From NCBI GenBank assembly GCA_045600945.1, contig JAZRYX010000044.1, forward strand, positions 4,754 to 68,753: 64,000 bases of DNA, in the 5' to 3' direction. A program made the position numbers and the translations under genes. The stretch is from Darwinimomas sp045600945 (lineage in GTDB: Bacteria > Bacillota > Clostridia > Lachnospirales > Lachnospiraceae). The notes below the pieces were generated by a model. That model was not told the DNA's origin. It saw nothing but the letters and a program-made list of their open reading frames with translations, and made no database searches. Position 1 is the stretch's first letter. The number at the start of each line of letters is the position of its first letter. Positions 25,109 to 33,459 of this stretch are shown here, in pieces.

Positions 25109-26152
25109 TTATCGATAATAAAAATCATCATCCGGAATTTTTTCGCCTATCGTCTTCGGATCCGAATCAAAAAGAACCTGAAGAAATCCCTTAACAGGAA
25201 CTACCATTTCACTTCCTTTGATACATACTATATTGCAGTACGGGATAGCCTTTTCCGCTATATCAGCCTTGACTATATCATATTTCTCAATGATTTTTGC
25301 TGCATATGACGGATTACCTTTTACAGTCAAAACCGAATATTCATATTCACCCAAAAATGTCTGAATCTGCTCCGGATGAGCTTCGGCGAAGTCTTTTCTG
25401 ACTGCAAGAGCGCCCATCATAAGCATGCTTCCGTCACCCAGATTATTCCATTCTTCGGTAAAATCAAGAACAATATGGAGTCCGTCAACCTGTCCCTGAG
25501 CAACTGTTACAAAAGGTTGCGGGAGCAGTCCTATAACATCTTCATTCTGTGCCATAGTTTGAAGTACTTCCGTCTGTTCACTCTTCCATTCCACTTTTAT
25601 GTCTTTATCCGGATTCAATCCGTTTCGGCTGAGGATATGACGTAATGCGATTTCCGGAGTAGATCCCTTTCCTGAAGCGACTATTGTCCTTCCTTTAAGA
25701 TCTTCCACAGAGTGAATAGTATCTCCTCTTTCAACCAAGTAAAGTACGCCGAGAGTATTGACTGCCAGCAGCTTTATCTGACCATCGGTGTTATTGTAAA
25801 GGGTAGCTGCCAGATTCAAAGGAACCGCTGCTATATCAAGATCACCCTTTACAAGCTTTGGTACTAGTTCATCTGCACTTCCTGCAAGTGAGAACTCATA
25901 CTTGTTTTTTGTTGAACCGTTCTCATTGTCCTCAATGAGTTTTACCATACCCATTGATGTCGGACCTTTGATTCCTCCTATCCTGATTATCACATCTTCC
26001 GCGTGCCCTTTTGCAGTATCCTGATTTCCGGATACTGCATCACTGCTTTTTGTGTCAGATGTATCTGATAATTGTGCTGCATTCTGTGTGCAGCCGCCAA
26101 GCGACATTGCCATTATAAGCAATGCCAAAGTCAATGCAAAAAACCTTTTCAT
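25109..26152 (-). CDS. ABC transporter substrate-binding lipoprotein, NitT/TauT type
   Basis: Extracellular binding protein of 347 residues. Signal peptide with lipobox MSLGGCTQN, a Ser/Asp-rich linker, then a type II binding fold: IRIGGIKGPTSMGMVKLIED near the start of the mature domain, LVKGDLDIAAVPLNLAATL, VEDLKGRTIVASGKGSTPEI, and EDVIGLLPQPFVTVAQGQ. This resembles the NMT1/SsuA/TauA group. It is five bases after a TM1266-like gene, and the operon is preceded by an attenuator-like leader, which suggests control by a small molecule or metal. Confidence 0.9.
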   Translation of the reverse strand: MKRFFALTLALLIMAMSLGGCTQNAAQLSDTSDTKSSDAVSGNQDTAKGHAEDVIIRIGGIKGPTSMGMVKLIEDNENGSTKNKYEFSLAGSADELVPKLVKGDLDIAAVPLNLAATLYNNTDGQIKLLAVNTLGVLYLVERGDTIHSVEDLKGRTIVASGKGSTPEIALRHILSRNGLNPDKDIKVEWKSEQTEVLQTMAQNEDVIGLLPQPFVTVAQGQVDGLHIVLDFTEEWNNLGDGSMLMMGALAVRKDFAEAHPEQIQTFLGEYEYSVLTVKGNPSYAAKIIEKYDIVKADIAEKAIPYCNIVCIKGSEMVVPVKGFLQVLFDSDPKTIGEKIPDDDFYYR

Positions 26153-26156
26153 TCAA

Positions 26157-26420
26157 TTATTCCCCCTGTTCTGTAATAATGTTTGAATAATTAGTTTTTG
26201 CACCTACTCCATCAAGTTTACCGAGTTTTCCCGTCATGGCATTTATCTTGTCTTCCGGGGCATCTACGACGATACTGATAAGGCTTACTTTTTTCTCTCT
26301 GTACGGTATCCCCATACGTCCGATTACATAGTCCCGGTTCCCGGAGAGAATTTTATTGACAGATTCAACTGAATCAGGGTTTTCGATAATGATAGATATT
26401 ACTGCAACTCTTGTCTTCAT
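26157..26420 (-). CDS. TM1266-like putative iron-only hydrogenase system regulator
   Basis: Small ferredoxin-like-fold protein of 87 residues (ACT/NikR-C-like beta-alpha-beta repeats). It reads MKTRVAVISIIIENPDSVES, then the conserved GRMGIPYREKKVSLISIVVDAPEDKIN and a closing GKLDGVGAKTNYS. This is the TM1266 family, often encoded near hydE/hydF/hydG in anaerobes and proposed as a hydrogenase-associated regulator; no biochemical role is established. It is the first gene of an ABC importer operon here, with AAGGAGG before the ATG. No hydrogenase gene is in the window. Confidence 0.88.
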   Translation of the reverse strand: MKTRVAVISIIIENPDSVESVNKILSGNRDYVIGRMGIPYREKKVSLISIVVDAPEDKINAMTGKLGKLDGVGAKTNYSNIITEQGE

Positions 26421-26473
26421 GTTTTTCCTCCTTAAAATGCATATCGCTTGCGGAGCAATTTCCTTTTAATATG

Positions 26474-26575
26474 AAAAAAACTGCATCCGCAAAGATGCAG
26501 TTGTACCCGAACTACTAAAAGTAATCTATTATCTGCATCTTTCACCTCAATAGATATTTCGGTGTCAGAAACCAT
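26474..26575 (-). promoter_or_regulatory. Structured leader with alternative terminator/antiterminator hairpins
   Basis: Transcribed on the minus strand ahead of the TM1266-like gene. Elements in order: CCGAA (part of ACACCGAA), ATCTATT, an 18-base loop containing AAAGATGCAG (26542-26533), AATAGAT, then TTCGG, then a terminator hairpin AACTGCATC/GATGCAGTT (26502-26479) followed by seven T. CCGAA/TTCGG and ATCTATT/AATAGAT can form two nested helices. AAAGATGCAG is perfectly complementary to CTGCATCTTT in the terminator's 5' arm and loop (10 pairs), so it would form an antiterminator. I do not recognise it as a known riboswitch class. Confidence 0.65.
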
Positions 26576-26579
26576 TTGT

Positions 26580-26608
26580 ATTGTAACAAAAGGGACGCTT
26601 TCTGTAAA
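26580..26608 (-). promoter_or_regulatory. Promoter of the TM1266-ABC operon
   Basis: TTTACA (26608-26603), 17-base spacer, TACAAT (26585-26580), minus strand. The -35 lies in the loop and 3' arm of the preceding gene's terminator hairpin. Confidence 0.72.
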
Positions 26609-26615
26609 GCGTCCC
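26592..26615 (-). terminator. Terminator of the cohesin-domain protein gene
   Basis: Minus strand: GGGACGCTTT, loop ACAG, AAAGCGTCCC (10 perfect pairs), then TTTTGTT. It follows the stop codon of the cohesin-domain gene by about ten bases. Confidence 0.88.
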
Positions 26616-26624
26616 CGAATACTA

Positions 26625-28358
26625 TCAAATATCAAAAGTTTCAAAACCGTCATCATCAAGAAGATCTTTCGTAGTCCTCATATCCTTCGGTTGAGTCGTC
26701 TTCTGTACATCCTTAGCTAAATTTTTCTGAAGTTCTTCTTCTGCTGAAATATTAGAAGAAACCTTTCTCTCATGTCTGTAGTTTCCCGGCTCTTCCTCTT
26801 CTTCAACACCTCTCATATATCTCTCTTCAGCCTCATCGTAAGGACGTTCCTCCATCTCCTGACGGCGTTTGCGCATCTCACGCTCTCTGGCTCTCTGATT
26901 TCTTGCCTGAGCTTTCAGCTCTTCATCATCGACATCATACTTTCTTGAGTTCTTCTTTTTCGGTCTGTCATCATCGGAACCGTTACCGCGTGATGTAATA
27001 AGAACAATTATAAGTGCTATCAAAAGTATGCCTGCTATGATTCCCAGTGCAAGAACTATATATCCGCGAAGATTATAATCTTTTATGAGTTCATTGTACT
27101 TATTGGCTGCATCTATATAATCCTGAGTGTCTACCTGATCTGCCACTGAAGGATTGGAGAAGAATCTCTGAATCGTCTTTTCCTTCATGTCATAACGATA
27201 GAAGTTCTTATCTCCGTCTGCATTCATACCGTAAACCATACAGTACTCCTGCTCAAGGTCTCCTGACCAGATCCATCCGTGAACTTTCTTTCCGTTAAGT
27301 TCAAGTGTAGTCTCTGCAAATCCCTCCGGAACAACTACATCGCTTCCCATAGGAACGACCGTGATAGCTTTCTCCGTTGTTGTAATCTGCGCAAACGGCG
27401 ACCACTGGTCTGATGCCTGATCATATACAAAGAAGTCTCCGGAACCGTTGTTGCCGATCAGATATAGTATCATGAGTCCACTCTTCTCGTTTACTCCTGC
27501 AGTAACTTCCTGACCCTTGTAACCTATTGTCTGTGATATAAATCCCTGAGGAAGCATGGTCTCGTCAAATGTTGTAGCAACCTCATATGCCTCACCGTTA
27601 ACGTTAGCTGTAAGTATGCCTGTTGACTGACCATAATCTACGGCACCTTCTATCTTATCAACCTTGATTGTATATTCTTTTGTTGTGGTTCCGTCCTGAG
27701 CTGTTACATTACATGTAACGATGTTCTCGCCAAGCTGAAGGTCTGCATTACCTGAAATGATAACTTTGGCGTTGGAATCTGCCGTAGCTGCACTTACCGT
27801 AAGCTTTGTACAGTCGCCTCCGACCTGAGTCGTATACTCAGTAATTTCAGGAGCAAAGTCCGGTGTAAGTATACCGGGGCTTATTTTAAGTGAACTTAAG
27901 TTCGCATTGATGGAACTGTTTGCATCTCCCTCAATTGTAATCGAAGATGAACCCTTGTGATCCAACGAGGCCATATTCTGGCTGTCATCATAGATCTCCC
28001 ATGAGTCATCCATGGTGATAGTAGTAGTTCCGGCTGCAAGAGCTTTGAACTTAAGGGTATATGCCCAGACATCCTTTCCTAAGGAAGTATCTCCGGTAAC
28101 CTTAATTGTTCCTGCACCGCCCTCGGCGTAATCACCTCCTGCAAACTCAAGATATGCCGGATCATAATTCAGCATGATCTTTGCACTGCCGATGTTACCG
28201 CCTGATGCACGGATCTTCATTGAAACACTGATTTCCTCACCTACTTTTGCCTTAGGATCGGAAAATGATACATTTGCAGTGAATGCCGCATAGGCCGTAA
28301 AAGCCACAAAAAGCATCAAGGCTGCAGTTATCAGTAATAATCTAAATCTCTTCATCAT
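26625..28358 (-). CDS. Membrane-anchored surface protein with cohesin and cadherin-like domains
   Basis: Secreted protein of 577 residues. Signal peptide (1-24); a cohesin-like domain (about 26-145; FSDPKAKVGEEISVSMKIRA and LNYDPAYLEFAGGDY are characteristic); a cadherin-like beta-sandwich domain (about 150-240; LSSLKISPGILTPDFAPEIT, ending EYTIKVDKIEG); an unassigned beta-rich region; a transmembrane helix (about 435-457; GYIVLALGIIAGILLIALII) and a long Arg/Glu-rich cytoplasmic tail. The domains are on the outside and the tail inside. It is 15 bases after the SH3 wall-protein gene, which has the same cadherin-like domain, so they likely act together at the cell surface. Not clearly a cellulosome part. 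Confidence 0.82.
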   Translation of the reverse strand: MMKRFRLLLITAALMLFVAFTAYAAFTANVSFSDPKAKVGEEISVSMKIRASGGNIGSAKIMLNYDPAYLEFAGGDYAEGGAGTIKVTGDTSLGKDVWAYTLKFKALAAGTTTITMDDSWEIYDDSQNMASLDHKGSSSITIEGDANSSINANLSSLKISPGILTPDFAPEITEYTTQVGGDCTKLTVSAATADSNAKVIISGNADLQLGENIVTCNVTAQDGTTTKEYTIKVDKIEGAVDYGQSTGILTANVNGEAYEVATTFDETMLPQGFISQTIGYKGQEVTAGVNEKSGLMILYLIGNNGSGDFFVYDQASDQWSPFAQITTTEKAITVVPMGSDVVVPEGFAETTLELNGKKVHGWIWSGDLEQEYCMVYGMNADGDKNFYRYDMKEKTIQRFFSNPSVADQVDTQDYIDAANKYNELIKDYNLRGYIVLALGIIAGILLIALIIVLITSRGNGSDDDRPKKKNSRKYDVDDEELKAQARNQRAREREMRKRRQEMEERPYDEAEERYMRGVEEEEEPGNYRHERKVSSNISAEEELQKNLAKDVQKTTQPKDMRTTKDLLDDDGFETFDI

Positions 28359-28373
28359 TAACTTACACTCCCG

Positions 28374-30260
28374 TTATTGTCCAGGTCCGATCAGAATAAC
28401 ATGCGAATCCGAAGTTGTGTTATTTCCTGTTCCCGATGAGGTGTTCGTCGAATTAACGATAACAACATTCGACTCTGCACCAGGTGAGTAGACTGTCACG
28501 CCCGGACCTCCTGCACTATTTGCTCCGCCAAGTCCTGCCGTGTATGTCGGTCCGTTGTTCTGTCTTATTACATTAAGCACATAGGTTCTCGTTGTCTTGT
28601 TCTGAGCAGTTACCACTACATTAATCTTGTTTTCACCGCTCTGAAGGTTGAATGTTCCGATACCGGAAACCTGTGCTGTTGAATCATAAGTCGATGCACT
28701 CACATTTACACTTACAACACTCTTATCTACGATCAAATCATAGCTGAGTGTATTCGGATCAAATGTCGGTGTAATAGCAAAGCCTTCAACACCGAGTCCG
28801 CTGAGCTTGTTATTCGGACTACCGTCTCCGTCCGGAAGCGGTGCCGGAGTTGCAGGCATGTTATTATATACCGGAATTTCGAAATCATGAGCAGCACTCT
28901 TGATCTCATCCGAATATGCCTTTGATAAATGATATCCCTCATCGGCAGCAGCCTGAACATTGGTCATATACTGATGCTTATATGTATTAGTCGAGGTGAC
29001 ATTGAATTTCTTCAGATAAAAGGTGTTTTGTGATTTCATAACATAACCTTCTCCGTAGAACTTCGCACCTCCGACGATTGCTGCTTCTCTTGATGTCCAT
29101 GGGCGATCATAACTTCCCGACTGTCCTGCCCACCAGAGTCCTCTCTGTGTTGCACTCATACCGTTCTGTGCATATGCCTCAACATTATAGAAGTTATATA
29201 CTCCCGATGAGCCGTTTACCATAGAGGTATTGCCGTTCTTGCCCTGTTCCTGAATGATCATGGAAACCAGAACATACGGATTGACTCCGGAAACTCTTGC
29301 CGCTTTCATGATCATATCGACATAAGTCGCGGAAGAGGTAGAGTTATCCGATACTACATTGACAACCGATGGTCCGTTTGACGGTGAATCCGGTGATGAA
29401 CCAAGTGCTATCGCCTGTCCCGGACTTATCAGCTGAACCTCTCCTGATGAAGCAGGTGCCGATGATGACGAACTTCCTGCCGAAGCAGCTGTTCCGTCGT
29501 CGAGGGCTCCCGTATAACTGCTCTCCATGAAGGTTCCTTTAACCATGGTCTCGACGCCCTTATAAGTCTGAACCTCTGCTATATATCTTTGATCCAGGAA
29601 CTGGAATATATACGCCTCATCCAGGAAGTTTCTCGGATCCATGTAGTAACGGATTATATCCTCGCTTGCTGCCTTCCATGAATCTCCGTCAAATCCCGGC
29701 CATGTACATGTGTTCCAGTCGTATGCACCGTCTGCCGTTGACTTCCATGATGATTTGCTGCTTTTGTTTACAAGGTTCCTTCCGACTACGGCTTCATTGG
29801 CAACCGCGGTATCCCAGTCGATACCGACTTTTACAGCCTTGAATGTCCAGTTCGGATATTTCTCATGTAATGCTTTCAAATAAGGTTTGTATGACTCAGG
29901 GAATCCCTGCTGCGAAAGCATATTCCCGAATTCGGTATCCGTAAGGCTCTCTGAAGATCCCGTTCCGACATAATCCTTGAGGATAAAGCCTTCATTTGCA
30001 CCGTTATTGTATGTAACCTTACACCATACACGCCCGTCTGACCCGGTTTGCTCGTCAACCACAACAACTTGTGTTCCGACGGTGACCATACCCTTCTTAG
30101 AGTAGTTTGTCCCCGGACCTGAACGTACATTGACATTTGTACCCTTTATTGATCCCAGTTCCGAAGTAAACGCAAAAGAGCTTACATTCAAAGATGTAAG
30201 CAATAGTATCAACGCGAGCACAAAAGCCCATATTTTGTGTATTTTAAATTTATTAAACAT
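28374..30260 (-). CDS. Secreted SH3 / glucosaminidase-like / cadherin-like wall protein
   Basis: Probable peptidoglycan-acting enzyme. Order: signal peptide, SH3b domain (about 35-95; GTNVNVRSGPGTNYSKKG), a helical region (FPESYKPYLKALHEKYPNWT), an N-acetylglucosaminidase-like domain with MDPRNFLDEAYIFQFL and SMIIQEQGKNGNTS (probable catalytic Glu region), a cadherin-like domain (LSGLGVEGFAITPTFDPNTL), and a Gly/Ser/Asn-rich tail. A Ser/Ala-rich stretch interrupts the enzyme domain. I choose the second of two adjacent ATGs (30260); the first is 30263 and the frame also opens at GTG 30278. There is no ribosome-binding site and a promoter ends eight bases before the ATG, so it appears leaderless. 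Confidence 0.82.
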   Translation of the reverse strand: MFNKFKIHKIWAFVLALILLLTSLNVSSFAFTSELGSIKGTNVNVRSGPGTNYSKKGMVTVGTQVVVVDEQTGSDGRVWCKVTYNNGANEGFILKDYVGTGSSESLTDTEFGNMLSQQGFPESYKPYLKALHEKYPNWTFKAVKVGIDWDTAVANEAVVGRNLVNKSSKSSWKSTADGAYDWNTCTWPGFDGDSWKAASEDIIRYYMDPRNFLDEAYIFQFLDQRYIAEVQTYKGVETMVKGTFMESSYTGALDDGTAASAGSSSSSAPASSGEVQLISPGQAIALGSSPDSPSNGPSVVNVVSDNSTSSATYVDMIMKAARVSGVNPYVLVSMIIQEQGKNGNTSMVNGSSGVYNFYNVEAYAQNGMSATQRGLWWAGQSGSYDRPWTSREAAIVGGAKFYGEGYVMKSQNTFYLKKFNVTSTNTYKHQYMTNVQAAADEGYHLSKAYSDEIKSAAHDFEIPVYNNMPATPAPLPDGDGSPNNKLSGLGVEGFAITPTFDPNTLSYDLIVDKSVVSVNVSASTYDSTAQVSGIGTFNLQSGENKINVVVTAQNKTTRTYVLNVIRQNNGPTYTAGLGGANSAGGPGVTVYSPGAESNVVIVNSTNTSSGTGNNTTSDSHVILIGPGQ

Positions 30261-30268
30261 CATGTAGT

Positions 30269-30297
30269 ATTTTAGCACTATCGCACCCTTTATGCAA
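30269..30297 (-). promoter_or_regulatory. Promoter of the SH3 wall-protein gene, leaderless
   Basis: TTGCAT (30297-30292), 17-base spacer, TAAAAT (30274-30269) with TGC in front (extended -10), minus strand. The -10 ends five and eight bases before the two adjacent ATGs. Confidence 0.72.
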
Positions 30298-30334
30298 CAG
30301 ATTCAAACTTATTGTAATAATACGTAATAAAAAT

Positions 30335-30368
30335 GAAAAAAAGACCCGGTGACTATTTCCGGGCCTTT
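30335..30368 (-). terminator. Terminator of uraA
   Basis: Minus strand: AAAGGCCCGG, nine-base loop, CCGGGTCTTT then a T-run. It lies 20 bases after the uraA stop. Confidence 0.82.
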
Positions 30369-30388
30369 CTGTATATATGTAAGAGATA

Positions 30389-31735
30389 TCAGTCTTTCTC
30401 TTTTGCGAGAACTTTGTTTACGATGATACCAAGGATAAGTGCACAGGCTACTGTAGTAAGAGTTACCTTACCGAAACTTACCGTAAGACCGCCTACACCT
30501 GTGATGAAGATTACGCAAGCAGTGAAGAGGTTTCTGTTCTTATTGAGATCAACCTGCTGGAACATCTTAAAGCCTGAGCTTGCGATGAATCCGTAAAGAG
30601 TTATGCAGACACCGCCCATAACACAGCTTGGAATAGTCTCAAGGAAGCATACCAAAGGAGTAATGAGTGAGAACAGTATGCAGAGGATTCCTGCGCCCCA
30701 GATTGAGATTACCGAAGCGTTTCTTGTGATACCTACGCATGCGATTGACTCGCCGTATGTTGTATTGCATGCACCGCCGAAGAATGCACCTACCATAGAA
30801 CCGATACCGTCTCCGAGAAGAGTTCTTGAAAGTCCCGGCTCCTCAAGGAGGTTGTGTCCGATGATTGTTGAAAGGTTCTTATGATCTGAAAGATGCTCAG
30901 CGAAAACTACGAATGCTACAGGTGCATATGCTGCAAAAATCGTAAGAAGAAATGCAGGTGTAAGTGCTGACCAGTCTGCCTTAAGGAATGCGAAATCCGG
31001 GAATGCTATAAATGATCCCATGTTCTGAAGTGCTGCAAAGTTGATGACCTTAAGGGCATCATTTCCTGTTGCATTACCGATAAGGTAGAAAATACATGCT
31101 GTGATATATCCTGCGATAATACCGATAAAGAACGGGATAAGCTTTGCCATCTTCTTGCCATATGTTGAGCAAAGAACTACCGTGAAAAGTGTTACAAGAC
31201 CGCAGATCATTGCTACATAAGGTGAACCTGTTGCACCGCCGTTTGTAAAGTCACCGATAGCATTTCCTGCAAGTGAAAGTCCGATGATCGCAACCGTCGG
31301 TCCTATTACTACAGGAGGCATAAGTTTGTCTATCCACTTAACGCCTGCAAACTTAACTATTATAGCGATTACTACATATACAAGTCCGGCTATTACTGCA
31401 CCGGCAATAAGTCCTGCACATCCGGCCTGCATTGAAACAGCACCTGCAAATGCTGACATCATTGAGCCGAGGAATGCGAATGATGATCCGAGGAATACGG
31501 GGCTCTTTGATCTGGTAAAGAGCAGGTAGATAAATGTTCCGCAGCCTGCACCGAAGAGTGCTGCTGAAGCTGAAAGAGGGTTTCCTGCATATCCAAGTCC
31601 TGATTCGATGCAGAAGTTGTTAACTACTGCCGGAACAGCGATTGTTGCTGCGATAATCGCAAGCAGCTGCTGGATAGCAAACAGAATAACCTGTCCAAAT
31701 GGTGGCCTGTCCTTAATGTCGTAAACTAAATTCAT
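30389..31735 (-). CDS. uraA: Uracil/xanthine permease (NCS2 family)
   Basis: Proton-coupled nucleobase symporter with 14 predicted helices; 448 residues. The start DIKDRPPFGQVILFAIQQLLAI, the VFLGSSFAFLGSM segment, LMPPVVIGPTVAIIGLSLAG (split), the FAEHLSDHKNLSTIIGHNLL helix with the conserved substrate Glu, and GDGIGSMVGAFFGGACNTTYGESI (split) match UraA. It is 38 bases downstream of pyrR and under the same PyrR-type attenuator, supporting uracil as substrate. Confidence 0.94.
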   Translation of the reverse strand: MNLVYDIKDRPPFGQVILFAIQQLLAIIAATIAVPAVVNNFCIESGLGYAGNPLSASAALFGAGCGTFIYLLFTRSKSPVFLGSSFAFLGSMMSAFAGAVSMQAGCAGLIAGAVIAGLVYVVIAIIVKFAGVKWIDKLMPPVVIGPTVAIIGLSLAGNAIGDFTNGGATGSPYVAMICGLVTLFTVVLCSTYGKKMAKLIPFFIGIIAGYITACIFYLIGNATGNDALKVINFAALQNMGSFIAFPDFAFLKADWSALTPAFLLTIFAAYAPVAFVVFAEHLSDHKNLSTIIGHNLLEEPGLSRTLLGDGIGSMVGAFFGGACNTTYGESIACVGITRNASVISIWGAGILCILFSLITPLVCFLETIPSCVMGGVCITLYGFIASSGFKMFQQVDLNKNRNLFTACVIFITGVGGLTVSFGKVTLTTVACALILGIIVNKVLAKEKD

Positions 31736-31773
31736 TGTCTCATTCTCCTTTATTATATAAATTTTTTATTACC

Positions 31774-32316
31774 CTAATCATTTCGTGACATGAGGAATGT
31801 TCCCGTTTCCGAATCGAACTGCGGAAGTCTGACTTCTATAAATTCGCTTCTCGATGTCGGAACATTCTTTCCGACATAATCAGGTCTTATCGGAAGTTCC
31901 CTGTGTCCTCTGTCAACCAGCACCGCAAGCTGTATGGTCCTCGGTCTGCCGCATTCGAATATTGCTTCTATCGCAGCTCTCGCGGTCCTTCCTGTGTATA
32001 TGACATCGTCTACAAGTATCACATCTTTATCATTTACATCATTCTTCAATGACTTTGTTTTTACTACCGGCATATCGGAAACCTTGGTAAGATCATCCCG
32101 ATAAAGATTAATATCCAGGCTCTCGCACGGAACCTCTTTATCTTCTATCTTCAGGATGTCGTCCCGAATCATCTGTGCTATCGGTTCCCCTCTTCTGATT
32201 ATTCCTATGATTACCAGATTATCTACGCCCTTATTGTTCTCCGTGATCTCGTGTGAGATCCTCATAAGTGCTCTCTTTATATCTTTTTCATCCATAAGCT
32301 GAGATTTCTGCTTCAT
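31774..32316 (-). CDS. pyrR: PyrR, pyrimidine attenuation regulator / uracil phosphoribosyltransferase
   Basis: Binds a hairpin in pyr leaders in the presence of UMP and promotes termination; also has weak UPRTase activity. The 180-residue protein shows the PRPP loop VILVDDVIYTGRTARAAIEA, GIIRRGEPIAQMI near the start, and RGHRELPIRPDYVGKNVPTS at the C-terminus. I choose ATG at 32316 (MKQKSQLMDEKDI) because GGGAG lies six bases upstream; the upstream ATG at 32340 has no such site. It is followed by uraA. Confidence 0.96.
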   Translation of the reverse strand: MKQKSQLMDEKDIKRALMRISHEITENNKGVDNLVIIGIIRRGEPIAQMIRDDILKIEDKEVPCESLDINLYRDDLTKVSDMPVVKTKSLKNDVNDKDVILVDDVIYTGRTARAAIEAIFECGRPRTIQLAVLVDRGHRELPIRPDYVGKNVPTSRSEFIEVRLPQFDSETGTFLMSRND

Positions 32317-32355
32317 ACTATTCTCCCTTGTGAAATACATTTGTATTTTTTCGGT

Positions 32356-32460
32356 AAAAAAAACCTGCCGTCACCGGCAGGCATAAAGTCATAGTTATAG
32401 CTATCCCGTTTATGTGATCTTGCCGGTCTCTCTGTACCGATTTAAAAATCATCTTGTTGT
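32356..32460 (-). promoter_or_regulatory. PyrR-dependent attenuator leader
   Basis: Minus strand. PyrR-binding hairpin at 32443-32416 contains the conserved CAGAGAGACCGGCAAG. The terminator (32381-32364) is CCTGCCG/CGGCAGG with loop GTGA and eight T. CCGGCA of the PyrR hairpin can pair with TGCCGG of the terminator as antiterminator. PyrR-UMP would stabilise the first hairpin and permit termination. Confidence 0.9.
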
Positions 32461-32465
32461 CAAAC

Positions 32466-32494
32466 ACTATATACTATATCTGGTGGTTTTGCAA
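32466..32494 (-). promoter_or_regulatory. Promoter of pyrR-uraA
   Basis: TTGCAA (32494-32489), 17-base spacer, TATAGT (32471-32466), minus strand. Transcription would start near 32459, just ahead of the PyrR hairpin. Confidence 0.72.
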
Positions 32495-32578
32495 CAGAAA
32501 ACCTCCAAAAATTCACAATTCCACTTTTTTTACTAATGTTGACACCGGTCAGACGCATATTTTGTCAAAACTGACAAC

Positions 32579-33433
32579 TCAAAATTGAGCCATAACTATC
32601 GCAATGAACATCATAATACATCCGAGAATTTCCCTGAACGACAAGGTTTGACCGAGCAGGAGCCATCCCCCGAGAGCCCCAAATACGCTTTCGAGACAAA
32701 GTATCAGGGATGCAGCCGTAGGTTCGACGTCTTTCTGATAAACTACCTGAAGTGTATAGGCTACACCGCAGGAAAGTATTCCGGCGTATAGAATCGAGTA
32801 TCGTCCGGAGTATATCATTTCCCATGTCGGATGCTCTGCAAATGCCATGACTATGAGATTGAGAACACCTGCAACAAAGAACTGAAGACACGATATCACG
32901 ACTCCGTCAGCCATTGGTGAGAAATGATCTATAACCAGAATGTGAATCGAAAAACAAAATGCCCCGATAAGAAGGAATATATCTCCGCGGCTTAAAGTAA
33001 ATGTGTCCGTCATGCAAAGCAGATAAAGTCCCATAAGTGACAGAACCACTCCGATCCAGACTTTTAAATTCGCTTTTTTTTCGACAAAGATTCCGAGCAC
33101 CGGAACAATAACCACATAAAGTGCCGTAATAAAACTTGCTTTTCCTACCGTGGATTCCATGATGCCCCACTGCTGAAACATAGAAGCTGTGAAAAGGCAA
33201 AGTCCGCAGCACAATCCGCCTATAAGCGCGTCTTTTGTAAGTACTTTTTTAATATCACCTTTGTTGATAATAAGAATGACAGGTATGAGAACCAATCCTC
33301 CTATCACGTTTCTTATGCCATTGAATGCAAATGGTCCCACCTGGTCGATTCCGACACTTTGAGCCACAAATGCAAATCCCCATATAATTGCCGTAATCAG
33401 CAGCATAAAGCTGCCTCTAAGATTTTTGTTCAT
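32579..33433 (-). CDS. DMT-superfamily (EamA) transporter
   Basis: Ten-helix inner membrane transporter of 284 residues with two EamA repeats: the first begins GSFMLLITAIIWGFAFVAQS, the second ILYAGILSCGVAYTLQVVYQ with the typical LxLESVFGALGGWLLLGQ (SLILCLESVFGALGGWLLLG). Members export amino acids, nucleotides or drugs; substrate cannot be inferred. It starts after ACAGGT, 26 bases downstream of the SH3/NlpC gene. About 95 bases separate it from the pyr promoter. Confidence 0.9.
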   Translation of the reverse strand: MNKNLRGSFMLLITAIIWGFAFVAQSVGIDQVGPFAFNGIRNVIGGLVLIPVILIINKGDIKKVLTKDALIGGLCCGLCLFTASMFQQWGIMESTVGKASFITALYVVIVPVLGIFVEKKANLKVWIGVVLSLMGLYLLCMTDTFTLSRGDIFLLIGAFCFSIHILVIDHFSPMADGVVISCLQFFVAGVLNLIVMAFAEHPTWEMIYSGRYSILYAGILSCGVAYTLQVVYQKDVEPTAASLILCLESVFGALGGWLLLGQTLSFREILGCIMMFIAIVMAQF

Positions 33434-33459
33434 ACCTGTCAGTCTTTACTGTGACTAAA

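Noticed and set aside
26432..26659. Short minus-strand frame over the attenuator leader
   Set aside because: It spans a terminator, promoter and leader hairpins; no protein family.
32579..32891. Second minus-strand frame within the DMT gene
   Set aside because: Alternative frame with no family resemblance; the DMT frame is complete.
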